64,000 nt of DNA from Polaromonas sp. SP1 (GTDB lineage: Bacteria > Pseudomonadota > Gammaproteobacteria > Burkholderiales > Burkholderiaceae_C): NCBI RefSeq assembly GCF_003711205.1, contig NZ_CP031013.1, forward strand, positions 3,452,501-3,516,500. The letters run 5' to 3'. The notes under the pieces are model-generated. The model made no database searches, had not been told where the DNA came from, and saw nothing but the letters and a program-made list of their open reading frames with translations. Position 1 is the first letter of the stretch, and every line of letters starts with the position of its first letter. This document shows, piece by piece, positions 33,866-43,406 of the stretch. Made by a program: the position numbers and the translations under genes.

Positions 33866-35278
33866 CTAGCGTTTCTTCGCTGCAGGAATGCGCAGTGGCA
33901 CATAGGCCGCGTTCCCGTCCCGCATCACCAGCAGTGCAAGGCTGGAGCCGGGCTCGAGGCGGGACAGCACACGGTCAAAATCCTCCACGCTGTCCAGACT
34001 GAGTTCATTGGCGGCGATGAGCACGTCGCCGGCTTGTATGCCTTCGCTGCGCGACAGCCCGGCGGCCTGGCGCACCAGCAGGCCACCCTTTATGCCCAGT
34101 TGCGCCTGCAAGTCCCTGCCGGATTCGGCCAATGCCAGACCCAGGCGAGGGAGATCACCGGGGGCCGGTGCCGCCAAGGGGCGCGGCGCGCTCGCGGGAG
34201 CCTCCGCCAGCAGGACCGTCGCCGTTCTTTTCAGGCCCTCGCGCCATACCTCCAGCGTGCCTGGCGTGCTGGTGCCATGGTCGCTCATCTGCAATGCCAG
34301 GCTGCTGAAATCCCGGACCTTGGCGCCGTTAAAGGCTGTGATGATGTCGCCGCGCAGCAAGCCGGCCTGCGCTGCGGGGCCGCCGGGCGTGACCTGCACG
34401 ACGAGTGCGCCGGTGGGGTCGCGCACCCCGAACGAATGCGCGAGCGCGGCGGTCATGCCCTGCAGTCTGGCTCCGAGCCAGGCGCGCCGTATCCGGCCCT
34501 GCGAACGCAGGCGCCATGCGATGTCGACGGCCAGGTTGATGGGCACGGAAAACGACACCCCCATGTAGCCGCCGCTGCCGCTGTAGATCAGCGAGTTCAG
34601 GCCGACGATCTCGCCGTCGGCATTGAAGAGCGGGCTGCCTGAACTGCCGGGATTGATGGCCACGTCGGTTTGCAGGAAGCCGGTTTCGCCGCTGCCGGAA
34701 AGGGCGCGGTTTTTGGCGCTGACAATGCCTGCGGTGACGGAGCCGGGAAAGCCAAATGGCGAGCCGATCGCGGCGACCCAGTCACCCACGGCGAGTCTGG
34801 AGGAGTCGCCTATCGGTGCAGGCGACAGCCCGGTGGCGTCGATTTTGAGCAAGGCCACGTCCGAGATGCGGTCCAGCCCGACCAGCCTGGCGGGGAAATG
34901 CCGGCCGTCCTGCAGCCGTACCTGGGCCTCTTGCGCATCCCACAGCACATGCGCGCTGCTGACGATGTAGCCATCCGCCGTCAGCACAAAACCGGAGGCA
35001 AGGTCACGCGCTTCGCCGTGCGCAAGACTGATTGGCTGCGGCCTTGCCAGCTGATCACCGAAGGTGTCTGGCGGCGCAAATTCGGGTTCCGGCTCGGCGC
35101 TGCCGCTGGGCACCCATGCGTTGATGGTGCTGATTTCAACGACGCCGGCGCCGCGGCTGGCCACGATGGCGCCAGCCGATAACGAGGGGCGGCGGGCCAG
35201 CGGCTCCGCATGGGCGCTTGCCGGGATCACGGCGGCACAGACCGCCAGTCCCGCAAGCAAGGCACGGTAAGACTTCAT
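33866..35278 (-). CDS. HtrA/DegP-like periplasmic serine protease
   Basis: A 470-residue protein from ATG 35278 with a signal peptide (LLAGLAVCAAVIPASAHA). The trypsin-like triad is His110 (IVSSAHVLW), Asp140 (ISDVALLK) and Ser213 (INPGSSGSPLF); the active-site loop is GSSGS rather than the usual GNSGG. Two PDZ domains follow, one with GPAAQAGLLRGDIITAFNG and one with GIQAGDVLIAANE. It probably degrades or chaperones misfolded envelope proteins. A symmetrical TTGAG-N4-CTCAA site lies 35-48 bases upstream. Confidence 0.88.
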   Translation of the reverse strand: MKSYRALLAGLAVCAAVIPASAHAEPLARRPSLSAGAIVASRGAGVVEISTINAWVPSGSAEPEPEFAPPDTFGDQLARPQPISLAHGEARDLASGFVLTADGYIVSSAHVLWDAQEAQVRLQDGRHFPARLVGLDRISDVALLKIDATGLSPAPIGDSSRLAVGDWVAAIGSPFGFPGSVTAGIVSAKNRALSGSGETGFLQTDVAINPGSSGSPLFNADGEIVGLNSLIYSGSGGYMGVSFSVPINLAVDIAWRLRSQGRIRRAWLGARLQGMTAALAHSFGVRDPTGALVVQVTPGGPAAQAGLLRGDIITAFNGAKVRDFSSLALQMSDHGTSTPGTLEVWREGLKRTATVLLAEAPASAPRPLAAPAPGDLPRLGLALAESGRDLQAQLGIKGGLLVRQAAGLSRSEGIQAGDVLIAANELSLDSVEDFDRVLSRLEPGSSLALLVMRDGNAAYVPLRIPAAKKR

Positions 35279-35312
35279 GCGGCCATTGAACAGGCTGCCG
35301 GCAACGGGCGAT

Positions 35313-35326
35313 TTGAGCCACCTCAA
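35313..35326 (-). promoter_or_regulatory. FNR/Dnr-like dyad
   Basis: TTGAGCCACCTCAA is a perfectly symmetrical dyad with one change per half-site from the FNR consensus. It is centred about 41 bases before the protease start codon. Recognition by FNR itself is uncertain. Confidence 0.4.
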
Positions 35327-35335
35327 GTTCGCTGC

Positions 35336-35352
35336 AAAAAAAGCCGGACGGC
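35336..35352 (-). terminator. Possible terminator of the arc operon
   Basis: On the minus strand GCCGTCCGGC is followed by seven T residues, 7 bases after the arcC stop. The stem is short (3-4 bp), so strength is doubtful, but position and T-tract fit. Confidence 0.4.
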
Positions 35353-35358
35353 GGTCTT

Positions 35359-36285
35359 TCAGGCCGCTGTGCCGCCGTGGGGACTGACCTCGGTGCCGGC
35401 CTGGCCCGCCAGCATCTCTTCGATCCGGGCCAGCGAGCCTATCAACGCCTTCTTGCCGGTGTTCGAAACAAAGCCGGTGGCGGCCTGGACTTTGGGGCCC
35501 ATGGAGCCTGCGGGGAAGGAATGCGCCAGCAGCTCCTGCGGCCTGACTTTTCCCAGGGCGCGCTGCGACGGCATTCCCCAGTCGAGGTAAACGGCATCCA
35601 CGTCGGTGGCGATCACAAGGCAGTCGGCGTGCAACTCTTGTGCGAGCAGGGCGCTGGTCAGGTCCTTGTCGATCACGGCATCCACGCCCTGCAGGGAACG
35701 CCCGCCGTTCGCGCGCACTACCGGGATGCCACCACCACCGGCGGCTATGACCACGGCCTCATGCTGTAAAAGCCAGCGGACCGGGTCGGCGCCCAGTACG
35801 CGCAAGGGGTAGGGCGAAGCCACGACACGCCTGAAGCCCGTGCCGTCGGGGGCGGTGTTCCAGTGCATGGCCTGCGCAACCCTTTCGGCTTCCTCGCTTG
35901 TATAGACCGGTCCTATTGGTTTGGTGGGGTGGCTGAAGGCCGGGTCGCCCGGGTCGACTTCCACCCGCGTGAGCAAGGTGACCACGGAGCGGCCGGGCGG
36001 AAGGTGGTTGGCGAGCTCCTGCTCCAGCAAGTAGCCGATCATGCCTTCGGTTTGCGCGCCCAGCACGTCAAGCGGGTAGGGTGCCACCGCCGCGTAGGCC
36101 GAGTTCTGCAGGGCCAGCAAGCCTATCTGGGGGCCGTTGCCGTGCGTCACCACCAGTTCATGGTGAAGCGCGACGCGGGCCAGCTGGGCCGCCACGGACT
36201 GGATGTTCTCCAGAAGATTCTGCGCACTGAGCGACTGGCCCCGGCGCAGCAGGGCATTGCCGCCCAGCGCCACCACCAGCTTCAT
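35359..36285 (-). CDS. arcC: Carbamate kinase
   Basis: A 308-residue enzyme of the amino-acid kinase fold. It transfers phosphate from carbamoyl phosphate to ADP, yielding ATP in arginine fermentation. Seen are the N-terminal [14 protein letters not shown], [16 protein letters not shown] [37 protein letters not shown] and [10 protein letters not shown]. It is the last gene of arcDABC; its ATG overlaps the arcB stop by 4 bases, so translation is coupled. Confidence 0.95.
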   Translation of the reverse strand: MKLVVALGGNALLRRGQSLSAQNLLENIQSVAAQLARVALHHELVVTHGNGPQIGLLALQNSAYAAVAPYPLDVLGAQTEGMIGYLLEQELANHLPPGRSVVTLLTRVEVDPGDPAFSHPTKPIGPVYTSEEAERVAQAMHWNTAPDGTGFRRVVASPYPLRVLGADPVRWLLQHEAVVIAAGGGGIPVVRANGGRSLQGVDAVIDKDLTSALLAQELHADCLVIATDVDAVYLDWGMPSQRALGKVRPQELLAHSFPAGSMGPKVQAATGFVSNTGKKALIGSLARIEEMLAGQAGTEVSPHGGTAA

Positions 36286-37280
36286 GAGAGTGTGGCCACG
36301 AGCACGGCCTTGATGGTGTGCATGCGGTTTTCCGCCTGCGTGAACACGACGGAGGCATCGGACTCAAACACCTCGTCGGTCACCTCGATCTCGCTGAGGC
36401 CGTAGCGCTCGTGGATCTGGCGCCCCACCTCGGTCTCCAGGTTGTGGAAGGCCGGCAGGCAATGCATGAAGCGGGTTCGCGGTTTGCCAGTGGCTTTCAT
36501 CAAGGCACTGTTGACCTGGAATGGCCGCAGTTGCTCAATCCTGAGTTTCCAGGTCTCGTCCGGCTCTCCCATGGACACCCAGACGTCGGTGTAGAGAAAG
36601 TCCGCGCCTTTGACCGCTTCGGCCGGATTGTTGCTGAGGTTGATACGTGCGCCGGTTGTCGCGGCAAGCTCGCGCATTTGCGCGACCAAAGTCGGCGGCG
36701 GCATCAGCGCGGCGGGTGCGGCAATGCGCACGTCCATGCCCATCTGCGTGCCGCCCACCAGCAGGGAGCAACCCATGTTGAAGCGGGCGTCGCCCAGGTA
36801 GCAAAAAGACAGTTCATGCAGCGGCTTTTCGCCGAACTCCTGCATGGTGAGCAGGTCGGCCAGCACCTGGGTGGGGTGGGCTTCGTCGGTGAGCCCGTTC
36901 CAGACCGGGACATGCGAGAAGCGCGCGATCTCTTCCACCACCGTCTGGTGAAAACCGCGGTACTCGATGCCGTCATACAGCCGCCCCAGCACCCGCACCG
37001 TGTCCTTCAGGGACTCCTTGTGTCCCAGCTGCGAGCTGACCGGGTCGATATAGGTGACATGGCCACCCTGGTCGTGCACTGCGACTTCGAACGCGCAGCG
37101 CGTGCGGGTAGAGGCTTTCTCGAAGATCAGCGCGATGTTTTTTCCCTTCAGGCGCGCAAGCTCATTGCCCGCATATTTGGAGCGCTTGAGCTCCGCCGCC
37201 AGGTCCAGCAGGAAACGGATGTCCCTGGGGGAGAAATCCTTGAGGTCCAGCAGGCTGCGGTTGTGAAGGTTAAAGCTCAT
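36282..37280 (-). CDS. arcB: Ornithine carbamoyltransferase, catabolic
   Basis: A 332-residue OTCase. Carbamoyl-phosphate-binding motif [10 protein letters not shown], the HPTQVLADL motif and the ornithine-binding HCLPAFH are present. Lying between arcA and arcC, it should work catabolically, splitting citrulline with phosphate into ornithine and carbamoyl phosphate. It starts 52 bases after arcA and overlaps arcC by 4 bases. Confidence 0.96.
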   Translation of the reverse strand: MSFNLHNRSLLDLKDFSPRDIRFLLDLAAELKRSKYAGNELARLKGKNIALIFEKASTRTRCAFEVAVHDQGGHVTYIDPVSSQLGHKESLKDTVRVLGRLYDGIEYRGFHQTVVEEIARFSHVPVWNGLTDEAHPTQVLADLLTMQEFGEKPLHELSFCYLGDARFNMGCSLLVGGTQMGMDVRIAAPAALMPPPTLVAQMRELAATTGARINLSNNPAEAVKGADFLYTDVWVSMGEPDETWKLRIEQLRPFQVNSALMKATGKPRTRFMHCLPAFHNLETEVGRQIHERYGLSEIEVTDEVFESDASVVFTQAENRMHTIKAVLVATLS

Positions 37281-37332
37281 GGGTGGCCGTCTTTCGTGGA
37301 TGCCTCAAGGCAGAGGTCGGTTGGGGCGGCGC

Positions 37333-38541
37333 TCAGGCGGGGTCGCGTTCAATCGGGCAGGACATGCAGTGGCTTCCGCCCCGGCCGCGGCCCAACTCGC
37401 CGCTGGGAATGGTGATGACTTCCACGCCTGCCTTGCGCAACAGGGTGTTGGTGTGGGTGTTCCGGTTGTAGGCCATGACGACGCCGGGCGACAGCGCCAG
37501 CACGTTGTTGCCGTCATCCCACTGTTCGCGCTCCGCTTCATAGGCATTGCCGCCGGTGGCGACAACGCGCAGCTTCGGCAGGCCCAGCGCCTGCGCGAGC
37601 ACTTCAAGAAACGGCTCAGTCTCCGCCCTGACGTCCAGCGCGCCGGGTTCATCGCCGGGCCTGAGGCTGAACACGCGTATGGCCTGCACGATCTCCGGGA
37701 ACACCGTCACCAGATCCCGGTCGCAAAAAGTCAGCACCGTGTCCAGGTGCATCGCCCCGCGAGACTTGGGCAACTGCGCGGCCAGCACGCGGGTGGCGCC
37801 GTCGCGGGCAAACAGGTTGCGCGCAAGCTGGGTCACAGCCTGGGGTGAGGTCCTCTCACCCATGCCGACCAGCACCAGCCCATGGCCCAGGGGCATCACG
37901 TCGCCGCCCTCGAGCGAGGCCTGCGGATGCGGCTGCTCCGGGTCGCCCCACCATTCAGTCACCTTGCCGGCGAATGCAGGGTGGAAGCGGTAGATCGCCG
38001 CCATGAGCAGGCTTTCCTGCCGGCGTGCGGGCCAGTACATGGATCCCAGCGCCACACCGTCGCCTATCCAGCAACTGCTGTCGCGCGTGAAGAGCGTGTT
38101 GGGCAGGGCGGGCAACAGCAGGTCTGACGGGCCCGAGCATGCGGCTGTGAGACCGGGTAGTTTGAAGGGCACATCCGCCGGTGTCAGTCCGCCTATCAGG
38201 AACTCGGCCAGGCGTGCCGGCGGCAGTTCCTGCAGCCAGGGCCGCAGCACGGCAGCGGCCTCAAAGTCGGTGCCGGCCAGTTCACGGTCCAGCAGCCGGT
38301 CGCGCGCCAGCGGATTGCGCAACGTGACTGCCAGCAGGTCATGCAGTTCCAGCACTTCCACGCCTTGCTCCGTCATGGCGCTGGTGAATGCATAGTGATC
38401 ATTTCTGGCCTGGGCGACCCACATCACGTCGTCGAACAGCATGTCCCGGCAATTTGCCGGCGTCAGCCGCATGTGCGCCAGGCCCGGCCGGCAGACCAGC
38501 ACCTTGCGCAGCCGGCCCGTTTCTGAATGGACGCCAGCCAT
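37333..38541 (-). CDS. arcA: Arginine deiminase
   Basis: A 402-residue enzyme hydrolysing arginine to citrulline and ammonia. ATG 38541 is chosen because the protein then begins with the family start ([18 protein letters not shown]) and its A overlaps the final base of the arcD stop codon. Catalytic Cys392 is in [12 protein letters not shown]. Other motifs are [31 protein letters not shown] and the His/Asp site region [11 protein letters not shown]. The length is standard. Confidence 0.96.
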   Translation of the reverse strand: MAGVHSETGRLRKVLVCRPGLAHMRLTPANCRDMLFDDVMWVAQARNDHYAFTSAMTEQGVEVLELHDLLAVTLRNPLARDRLLDRELAGTDFEAAAVLRPWLQELPPARLAEFLIGGLTPADVPFKLPGLTAACSGPSDLLLPALPNTLFTRDSSCWIGDGVALGSMYWPARRQESLLMAAIYRFHPAFAGKVTEWWGDPEQPHPQASLEGGDVMPLGHGLVLVGMGERTSPQAVTQLARNLFARDGATRVLAAQLPKSRGAMHLDTVLTFCDRDLVTVFPEIVQAIRVFSLRPGDEPGALDVRAETEPFLEVLAQALGLPKLRVVATGGNAYEAEREQWDDGNNVLALSPGVVMAYNRNTHTNTLLRKAGVEVITIPSGELGRGRGGSHCMSCPIERDPA

Positions 38542-40016
38542 TACAGGCTCAACTGGCCGGTGGCCAGCATCCAGCCCGCCACCACCGCGAGCCCGAGTAC
38601 CGCAGCGAGCATGACTTTCTCGCCCGCTGTGAAGGGTTGTTTGCGCGCCTGCTGTTTGGCGACGAAGTACAGAGCAGCGCCCGGAGCGTAAAGCAGGGCG
38701 CTCAGCAGCAGGTATTTGGCGCCGGCGGCATACAGAAGCCACAGACAGTACACCGAGGCAAGCGCGGCCACCGACAGGTCCAGCGACCAGCGGGCGCCTT
38801 GAGGCACCTGACCCTCGCTCGCAATCAGCTTCAGACTGTAGAGCGCACTGAACAGGTAGGGCAGCAAAATCATCGCGGTCGACAGGGAGATCAGCGCCAG
38901 GTAGGACGCTTTGGAAACCAGCGTGACGACGAGGAAGATCTGAACCATGGCGCTGCTCAGCCACAGGGCATTGGCGGGAACACCCTTGTTGTTCTGGCGG
39001 CCCAGCCACTCGGGCATGGTGCCGCTGTTGGCCGGCGTGAAGAGCGACTCGGCAGCGAGCAAGGTCCAGGCCAGGAAGCCGCCGCCCACAGATACGATCA
39101 GGCCCCCATAGATCAGTACCGCGCCCCAGGTGCCCACGGCTTTCTCAAGAACGCCGGCCATGGAGGGGTTTTTCAGACCGGCCAGTTCCGGTTGCGTGAA
39201 GATGCCCAATGACAGCAAAGAGACGGCCATGAGAAGAGCCAGGCAGATCAGAAACCCTATGACCGTGGCCCTGCCCACATCCTTGCGCTGCCGCGCGCGT
39301 GCCGAATAGACGCTGGCGCCCTCGATGCCGATGAAGACCCATACGGTCACCAGCATGGTGCTCTTGACCTGGTCCAGCACGGAACCAAGCTTGGCGCCAC
39401 CCCAGAAGTCCAGGTTAAAGGTGGGCACCTGGAAAGCGGCTGCGGCCAGCACGATGAACAGCAGCAGGGGAATGACCTTGGCCACTGTGACCATGGCATT
39501 GACCCAGGCGGCGGTATTGATTCCGCGGAGGACCAGTGCATGCACGATCCACAGGGCTGCCGATGCGCCGGCCACCGCCGCGGGGGTGTTGCCTTCGCCG
39601 AAGGCCGGGAAGAAATAGCCGAGCGCGCCGAAGGCTGCTACCAGGTAGCCGACGTTGCCTATCCAGGCACTGATCCAGTAGCCCCAGGCGGAGTTGAAAC
39701 CGATGTAGTCGCCCGACAGGGCGCGCGCATAGGCGTAGACGCCGTTGTCCAGCTCAGGCTTGCGCAGGGCCAGCATTTGGTAGACGCGCGCCAGGACCAG
39801 CATGCCTCCGCCCGTGATCAGCCAGCCGATCAGGATGGCGCCCGCGCCTGCGCCTGCCGCCATGTTTTGCGGCAAGCCGAAGATGCCGCTGCCGATGATG
39901 GAGCCCGCCACCAGCGCCACCAGCAACGCGAGACCCAGGGTGCTCTGGGACTGCCGCGTGGTGGGAATGGCCCGCTGTGCCGACGAGGGGGAGGGTGTCG
40001 TTGACAGTGTGTTCAT
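38541..40016 (-). CDS. arcD: Arginine/ornithine antiporter
   Basis: A 491-residue APC-superfamily transporter with about 12 to 13 hydrophobic helices. The N-terminal unwound-helix motif is [16 protein letters not shown]. It exchanges external arginine for ornithine, feeding the arginine deiminase pathway without energy cost. It is the first arc gene; its stop overlaps the arcA start by one base. The nearest FNR box lies at 41042, upstream of two usp genes, so usp-usp-arcDABC may be one transcript. Confidence 0.93.
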   Translation of the reverse strand: MNTLSTTPSPSSAQRAIPTTRQSQSTLGLALLVALVAGSIIGSGIFGLPQNMAAGAGAGAILIGWLITGGGMLVLARVYQMLALRKPELDNGVYAYARALSGDYIGFNSAWGYWISAWIGNVGYLVAAFGALGYFFPAFGEGNTPAAVAGASAALWIVHALVLRGINTAAWVNAMVTVAKVIPLLLFIVLAAAAFQVPTFNLDFWGGAKLGSVLDQVKSTMLVTVWVFIGIEGASVYSARARQRKDVGRATVIGFLICLALLMAVSLLSLGIFTQPELAGLKNPSMAGVLEKAVGTWGAVLIYGGLIVSVGGGFLAWTLLAAESLFTPANSGTMPEWLGRQNNKGVPANALWLSSAMVQIFLVVTLVSKASYLALISLSTAMILLPYLFSALYSLKLIASEGQVPQGARWSLDLSVAALASVYCLWLLYAAGAKYLLLSALLYAPGAALYFVAKQQARKQPFTAGEKVMLAAVLGLAVVAGWMLATGQLSL

Positions 40017-40082
40017 GGGATTCTTTCAGAAGGGTTTGGCGTTGGCGTCGGCAGTGAACGGTCGAAACGGGTGTCCGGTGAC

Positions 40083-40505
40083 TTACTGAACCAGCAGCAC
40101 CGGCACATCGACGTCTGCCACCACCCGCTGGGCGACGCTTCCGAGCAGGGCCCGTCCGAGCAAGCCATGGCCGTGGGTGCCCAGGACCAGCATGTGAACC
40201 TTTTCGCGCTTCGCGGCCTGCACGATTTGTGTGGCTGGTGTGCCAGCGACCCACGAGGCCCGGTAGTGCACGCCATGGCGCTTGAGGAAGCGCTCGATCG
40301 GCTGCAGCACTTTTTCAGCCTCTTCCTGGTGCCATGCGCGCACGGTGGCGGCACCAACCATGGTCTTGACGCGCGGGGTAACAGCCGGTTGCACGTTCAA
40401 TACGACGAGTTCTGCGTCCGGCCCGATCAGGGTTTCGTGGGTGACCAGAAAAGCGAGGGCCTTTTTGGTGAATTTGCTGCCGTCAACGGCCAGAAGGACT
40501 CTCAT
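40083..40505 (-). CDS. Universal stress protein (UspA family)
   Basis: A 140-residue Usp with N-terminal RVLLAVDGSKFTKKALAFL and C-terminal LVLGTHGHGLLGRALLGSVAQRV. It sits 66 bases before arcD and 37 bases after another usp gene, all on the minus strand, so it is probably part of the same FNR-controlled transcript. It is less similar to the other Usps here than they are to each other. Confidence 0.92.
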   Translation of the reverse strand: MRVLLAVDGSKFTKKALAFLVTHETLIGPDAELVVLNVQPAVTPRVKTMVGAATVRAWHQEEAEKVLQPIERFLKRHGVHYRASWVAGTPATQIVQAAKREKVHMLVLGTHGHGLLGRALLGSVAQRVVADVDVPVLLVQ

Positions 40506-40542
40506 GGTTTTCTCCAGGAATTAAGGAAATGAAAAGCCGCGT

Positions 40543-40986
40543 TCAGCGCAGGACAAGCACGGGAATGGTGCTGTGCGTGAGCACCTGCTGGGTCTCGCTG
40601 CCGAGCAGGATGCGCGAGAGGCCCTTGCGGCCGTGCGAGGCCATCACGATGAGGTCGCACTTGTTCTTTTTGGCCGCTGCCAGGATGGCACTGGCGACGA
40701 GGTCGGATTTGGCGATCAATGCCTTGGCCTTGACGCCTGCGGCCTCGGCGGACTTCTGCACGGCGTCGGCGATGGCCTGGCCCCTGTCGGCCCACTCTTT
40801 TTCAATGCGGCCGACATCCTGTGGCGATATGGTGGCGCCGCCTTCGAAGTAGCTCATCGGGTAGCGGGGAACGACGTTGAGCGCCACAAGGTCGGCTTCC
40901 AGCGACGCGCCAAGGGCGATCGCGTCCTTGACTGCTTTTTTGGAAAGCGGGGAGCCGTCTGTGGCAACAAGAATGCGTTTGTACAT
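40543..40986 (-). CDS. Universal stress protein (UspA family)
   Basis: A 147-residue Usp with RILVATDGSPLSKKAV and the nucleotide-binding motif VMASHGRKGLSRILLGSETQQ. AGGAG precedes the ATG at 40986. It is the first gene after the FNR box at 41042-41055. With that box at -41.5 the start point would be near 41007, with a TAGACT -10 element at 41014-41019. Confidence 0.93.
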   Translation of the reverse strand: MYKRILVATDGSPLSKKAVKDAIALGASLEADLVALNVVPRYPMSYFEGGATISPQDVGRIEKEWADRGQAIADAVQKSAEAAGVKAKALIAKSDLVASAILAAAKKNKCDLIVMASHGRKGLSRILLGSETQQVLTHSTIPVLVLR

Positions 40987-41041
40987 GGTGGTTCTCCTGT
41001 GTTGATGTGCCGCAGTCTAGGAGTGCCGCACCTGCCCAGGC

Positions 41042-41055
41042 TTGATCCATGTCAA
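41042..41055 (-). promoter_or_regulatory. FNR box of the usp-usp-arcDABC unit
   Basis: TTGATCCATGTCAA fits TTGAY-N4-RTCAA. On the minus strand a TAGACT -10 hexamer lies at the class II distance. The same 14 bases occur at 44123, and similarity continues for about 40 bases to the right of both boxes. Confidence 0.8.
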
Positions 41056-41185
41056 GGGCGCAGCACTCTGCGCCGGCAGTCTTGCGTCATGCGAACGGGG
41101 CCTACGGCTGGAGCGCGTTGGAAGTGGCGGGGGATGTGTGTGGATGCGTACAAAGCCGCATCGACCGAAAGATATCCGGGCGACT

Positions 41186-41560
41186 TCAGCGCGCGACAGA
41201 AAGCCTCTGCGGCGGCACGGACGAGCCTAGGCCGCTGGAACCTGGGGCGCGCGCAAAGTGATAAACCGTGTCGTTCAGGTAACCGGCCACTTCCGAGATA
41301 TCCGCTTCTTCCCACTGCAGCCCGGAGTTGCCTTGCCAGAGGCGAACCTGCGTCTTCAGGCTCTGCCAGTCATGAACGCGCCGGTTGTTGCGCCAATGCA
41401 TTTCCGAGGTGTGACAGGCAATGCAATGCGTCGTGTACAACAACTCGCCGCGGCTTGGTACGGGTGCCTTCTGTGCATGTGCCGCCAGACTGGCGAGCCC
41501 TATGGCGGCTGGCACAAGATACCGGCTTGCAAATCTGATTGGCGATGTCATGGGATTCAT
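41186..41560 (-). CDS. Small secreted monohaem cytochrome c
   Basis: A 124-residue protein from ATG 41560. It has a signal peptide (ASRYLVPAAIGLASLAAHAQ), one haem attachment motif CIACH in LLYTTHCIACHTSEMHW, and a downstream Trp-rich region (VRLWQGNSGLQWEEADI). It should be periplasmic. The A of its ATG overlaps the last base of the stop of the upstream sensor kinase gene, so the two are translationally coupled. The role is not known; a redox signal or electron carrier is plausible. Confidence 0.82.
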   Translation of the reverse strand: MNPMTSPIRFASRYLVPAAIGLASLAAHAQKAPVPSRGELLYTTHCIACHTSEMHWRNNRRVHDWQSLKTQVRLWQGNSGLQWEEADISEVAGYLNDTVYHFARAPGSSGLGSSVPPQRLSVAR

Positions 41561-42267
41561 CAATGCGCTGCTACGCGATTCAAGGGAAGGCAGGCCTGCA
41601 GGCGGGTTCCGCGGCCCGGCGCCGATTCCACGAGAAGCTCTCCTGCGCAAGCTTCTATTCGCTGTTTCATGCCCATCAGGCCATGTCCGAAATTGTCTTG
41701 CTCTTTGACAGTAAAGCCGACTCCGTCGTCCTCGACTTCGACCTGCACGGCATCCCCTGCTTTACGCAAGGTAATGGAGCAGCGGGAGGCGTTTGCATAC
41801 TTTCCGATGTTTGTCAGCGCCTCCTCTACAAGCCTGTAGACAGCGAGCTGGGCACCAGCGGGAAGGGCAACATCGCTCAACGTGGTCGTCACGCCTATCC
41901 CCGACGCCGATGAGAAGTCCCGCGCCAGATTCGCGACAGATTTGACCAGACCGTGCTTCGATAGCAATGGGGGATCCAGCCCATCTATGATCCGGCGCTT
42001 GAGCGCCATGGCCTGATTGAGAATGTCTGTCAGATGGCGCAAATGTTCCGAGGCTGCGGGAGAAATCCTGTTGACCTCCGGCTGTATGCAGGCAATATCT
42101 AGCTTTGCGCTCATCAGAAGGCTGCCAAGTGCGTCGTGCAGCTCTCGAGCGAGATGCTCGCGCTCCTGAAGGCGAACCTGCTCCTGGCAGTTCAGACAGC
42201 CAGGCAATGGCAACGAAACCGGGTCGGGAGGTCCATGGGAGAGTGCTACTCGTATTTCAGTGGCCAT
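41560..42267 (-). CDS. NarX/LiaS-type histidine kinase without sensor domain
   Basis: A 235-residue protein: a short N-terminus with CLNC (residues 24-27), a HisKA_3 dimerisation domain with the phospho-acceptor in REHLARELHDALGSLLM, and an HATPase (VEEALTNIGKYANAS, DDGVGF, GHGLMGMKQRIE). There is no membrane segment or PAS domain, and no response regulator is adjacent. The Cys pair might sense redox state or bind a metal. Its gene overlaps the start of a cytochrome c gene, so the two may share a task. Confidence 0.85.
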   Translation of the reverse strand: MATEIRVALSHGPPDPVSLPLPGCLNCQEQVRLQEREHLARELHDALGSLLMSAKLDIACIQPEVNRISPAASEHLRHLTDILNQAMALKRRIIDGLDPPLLSKHGLVKSVANLARDFSSASGIGVTTTLSDVALPAGAQLAVYRLVEEALTNIGKYANASRCSITLRKAGDAVQVEVEDDGVGFTVKEQDNFGHGLMGMKQRIEACAGELLVESAPGRGTRLQACLPLNRVAAH

Positions 42268-42477
42268 TTGTGTACTTCCCTGGTTGCGTGGCGCGTATGA
42301 GACTTCGCTTGCTCAAAGCTGGATCAGTGGAGGCTGGCGGATCAACACCCCATCTCATATCAGTACAACGTGGATCGTTCAAATGCTAGTCCTGCCGCGG
42401 GAACTCGCATCGCCTGATTCGTATGTGTATGTGTTGGCGCAATGGTTGGAGAGATTCCGCTTCTAAATGCACGGCCT

Positions 42478-42491
42478 TTGATTTAGCTCAA
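42478..42491 (-). promoter_or_regulatory. FNR-like box (one mismatch)
   Basis: TTGATTTAGCTCAA lies in the 417-base stretch between the sensor kinase (start 42267) and the VIT1-type gene. It overlaps the stop codon of a possible small gene. If used, it would drive the kinase-cytochrome pair with a long leader. Nothing else was recognised between 42268 and 42477. Confidence 0.45.
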
Positions 42492-42658
42492 GACTCCAAA
42501 ATTTCTTCGGTGCTATAGACCCATCCGTGCGCAGGGAAAACCAATCGGCTTTCTGAATTCAATAGCTCAATAAGGCAATAAGTCATTCCGTTTTGAGCGG
42601 TGCCGACGGCAAACCTGTGGTGGACGGTGACGACATAGCGCCACTCTGCGCGCCGCAT
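42488..42658 (-). CDS. Possible small protein, 56 aa
   Basis: A short frame whose composition looks like real protein: VVTVHHRFAVGTAQNGMTYC followed by LIELLNSESRLVFPAHGWVY. It reads to a TGA at 42488-42490. No clear Shine-Dalgarno precedes ATG 42658, and a longer upstream extension runs antisense into the VIT1-type gene, so the start is uncertain. No family is recognised. Confidence 0.4.
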   Translation of the reverse strand: MRRAEWRYVVTVHHRFAVGTAQNGMTYCLIELLNSESRLVFPAHGWVYSTEEILES

Positions 42659-42684
42659 CGGCAAGTGTCTGTGCGCCAGCGAAC

Positions 42685-43374
42685 TTATACAGCTGCGCCA
42701 AACAGCGCGCCTACACCCGCGGTAATGCCCATGGCCAGTGCGCCCCAGAAAGTCACGCGCCATGCGCCGACCGTGATCCCCGCGCCGCCCGCCTTGGCGG
42801 CCATCGCACCCAGAACCGCCAAAAATACCAGAGAAGTTCCTGACACCCACCAGATCAGTGTGTCGCCGGGCGCTATCGCCGTGACGGCCAGCGGCAAAAG
42901 CGCACCGGCCGCGAAGCTGGCTGCGGACGCGAGTGCTGCCTGCAGGGGCCGGGCCGCCATGCTGTCGGAAATGCCCAGTTCGTCGCGGCCGTGCGAACCC
43001 AGTGCGTCATGGGCCATGAGCTGCTCCGCCACCTGCTCCGCCAGAGCCTGGTCCAGCCCGCGCGCGACATAGATGGCGGTCAGTTCGCGGTGTTCGGCCA
43101 CGGGATCCTTTTCAAGTTCGGCGCGCTCCCGGGCCAGGTCGGCTTTCTCGGTGTCGGACTGCGAGTGGACCGACACGTATTCGCCCGCGGCCATTGACAT
43201 CGCGCCCGCCGCCAGGGCGGCCACGCCCGTCATCAGTACATTGCCATGCGTGGCGCTGGCCGCGGCGACACCCACGATCAGGCTGGCGGTGGATACGATG
43301 CCGTCATTGGCCCCCAGCACGGCGGCGCGAAGCCAGCCGATGCGCGAGGTTCGATGCCGTTCAAGATGCCTCAT
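42685..43374 (-). CDS. VIT1/CCC1-type iron/manganese transporter
   Basis: A 229-residue membrane protein from ATG 43374. It begins with the family signature WLRAAVLGANDGIVSTASLI and GVAAASAT. A second conserved block, GAMSMAAGEYVSVHSQSDTE, is followed by a charged helical region and three C-terminal membrane helices. Plant and yeast homologues move Fe2+ or Mn2+ into vacuoles; bacterial members probably export these ions. It is a single gene between the kinase and cytochrome b561. Confidence 0.88.
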   Translation of the reverse strand: MRHLERHRTSRIGWLRAAVLGANDGIVSTASLIVGVAAASATHGNVLMTGVAALAAGAMSMAAGEYVSVHSQSDTEKADLARERAELEKDPVAEHRELTAIYVARGLDQALAEQVAEQLMAHDALGSHGRDELGISDSMAARPLQAALASAASFAAGALLPLAVTAIAPGDTLIWWVSGTSLVFLAVLGAMAAKAGGAGITVGAWRVTFWGALAMGITAGVGALFGAAV

Positions 43375-43406
43375 GCATCCATCCTTCTTTTCAGAGTTAG
43401 GGGGAA

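Noticed and set aside
40573..41538. 321-codon plus-strand frame across usp and cytochrome c genes
   Set aside because: It is antisense to two supported genes. Its only attraction is the ATG at 41087, placed like the ccoI start relative to the FNR box; composition does not support coding.
42553..42590. Possible sixth copy of the dispersed repeat (GAATTCAATAGC)
   Set aside because: Only the second half of the head palindrome is present and the GGGCTGGAGGCC tail is missing.
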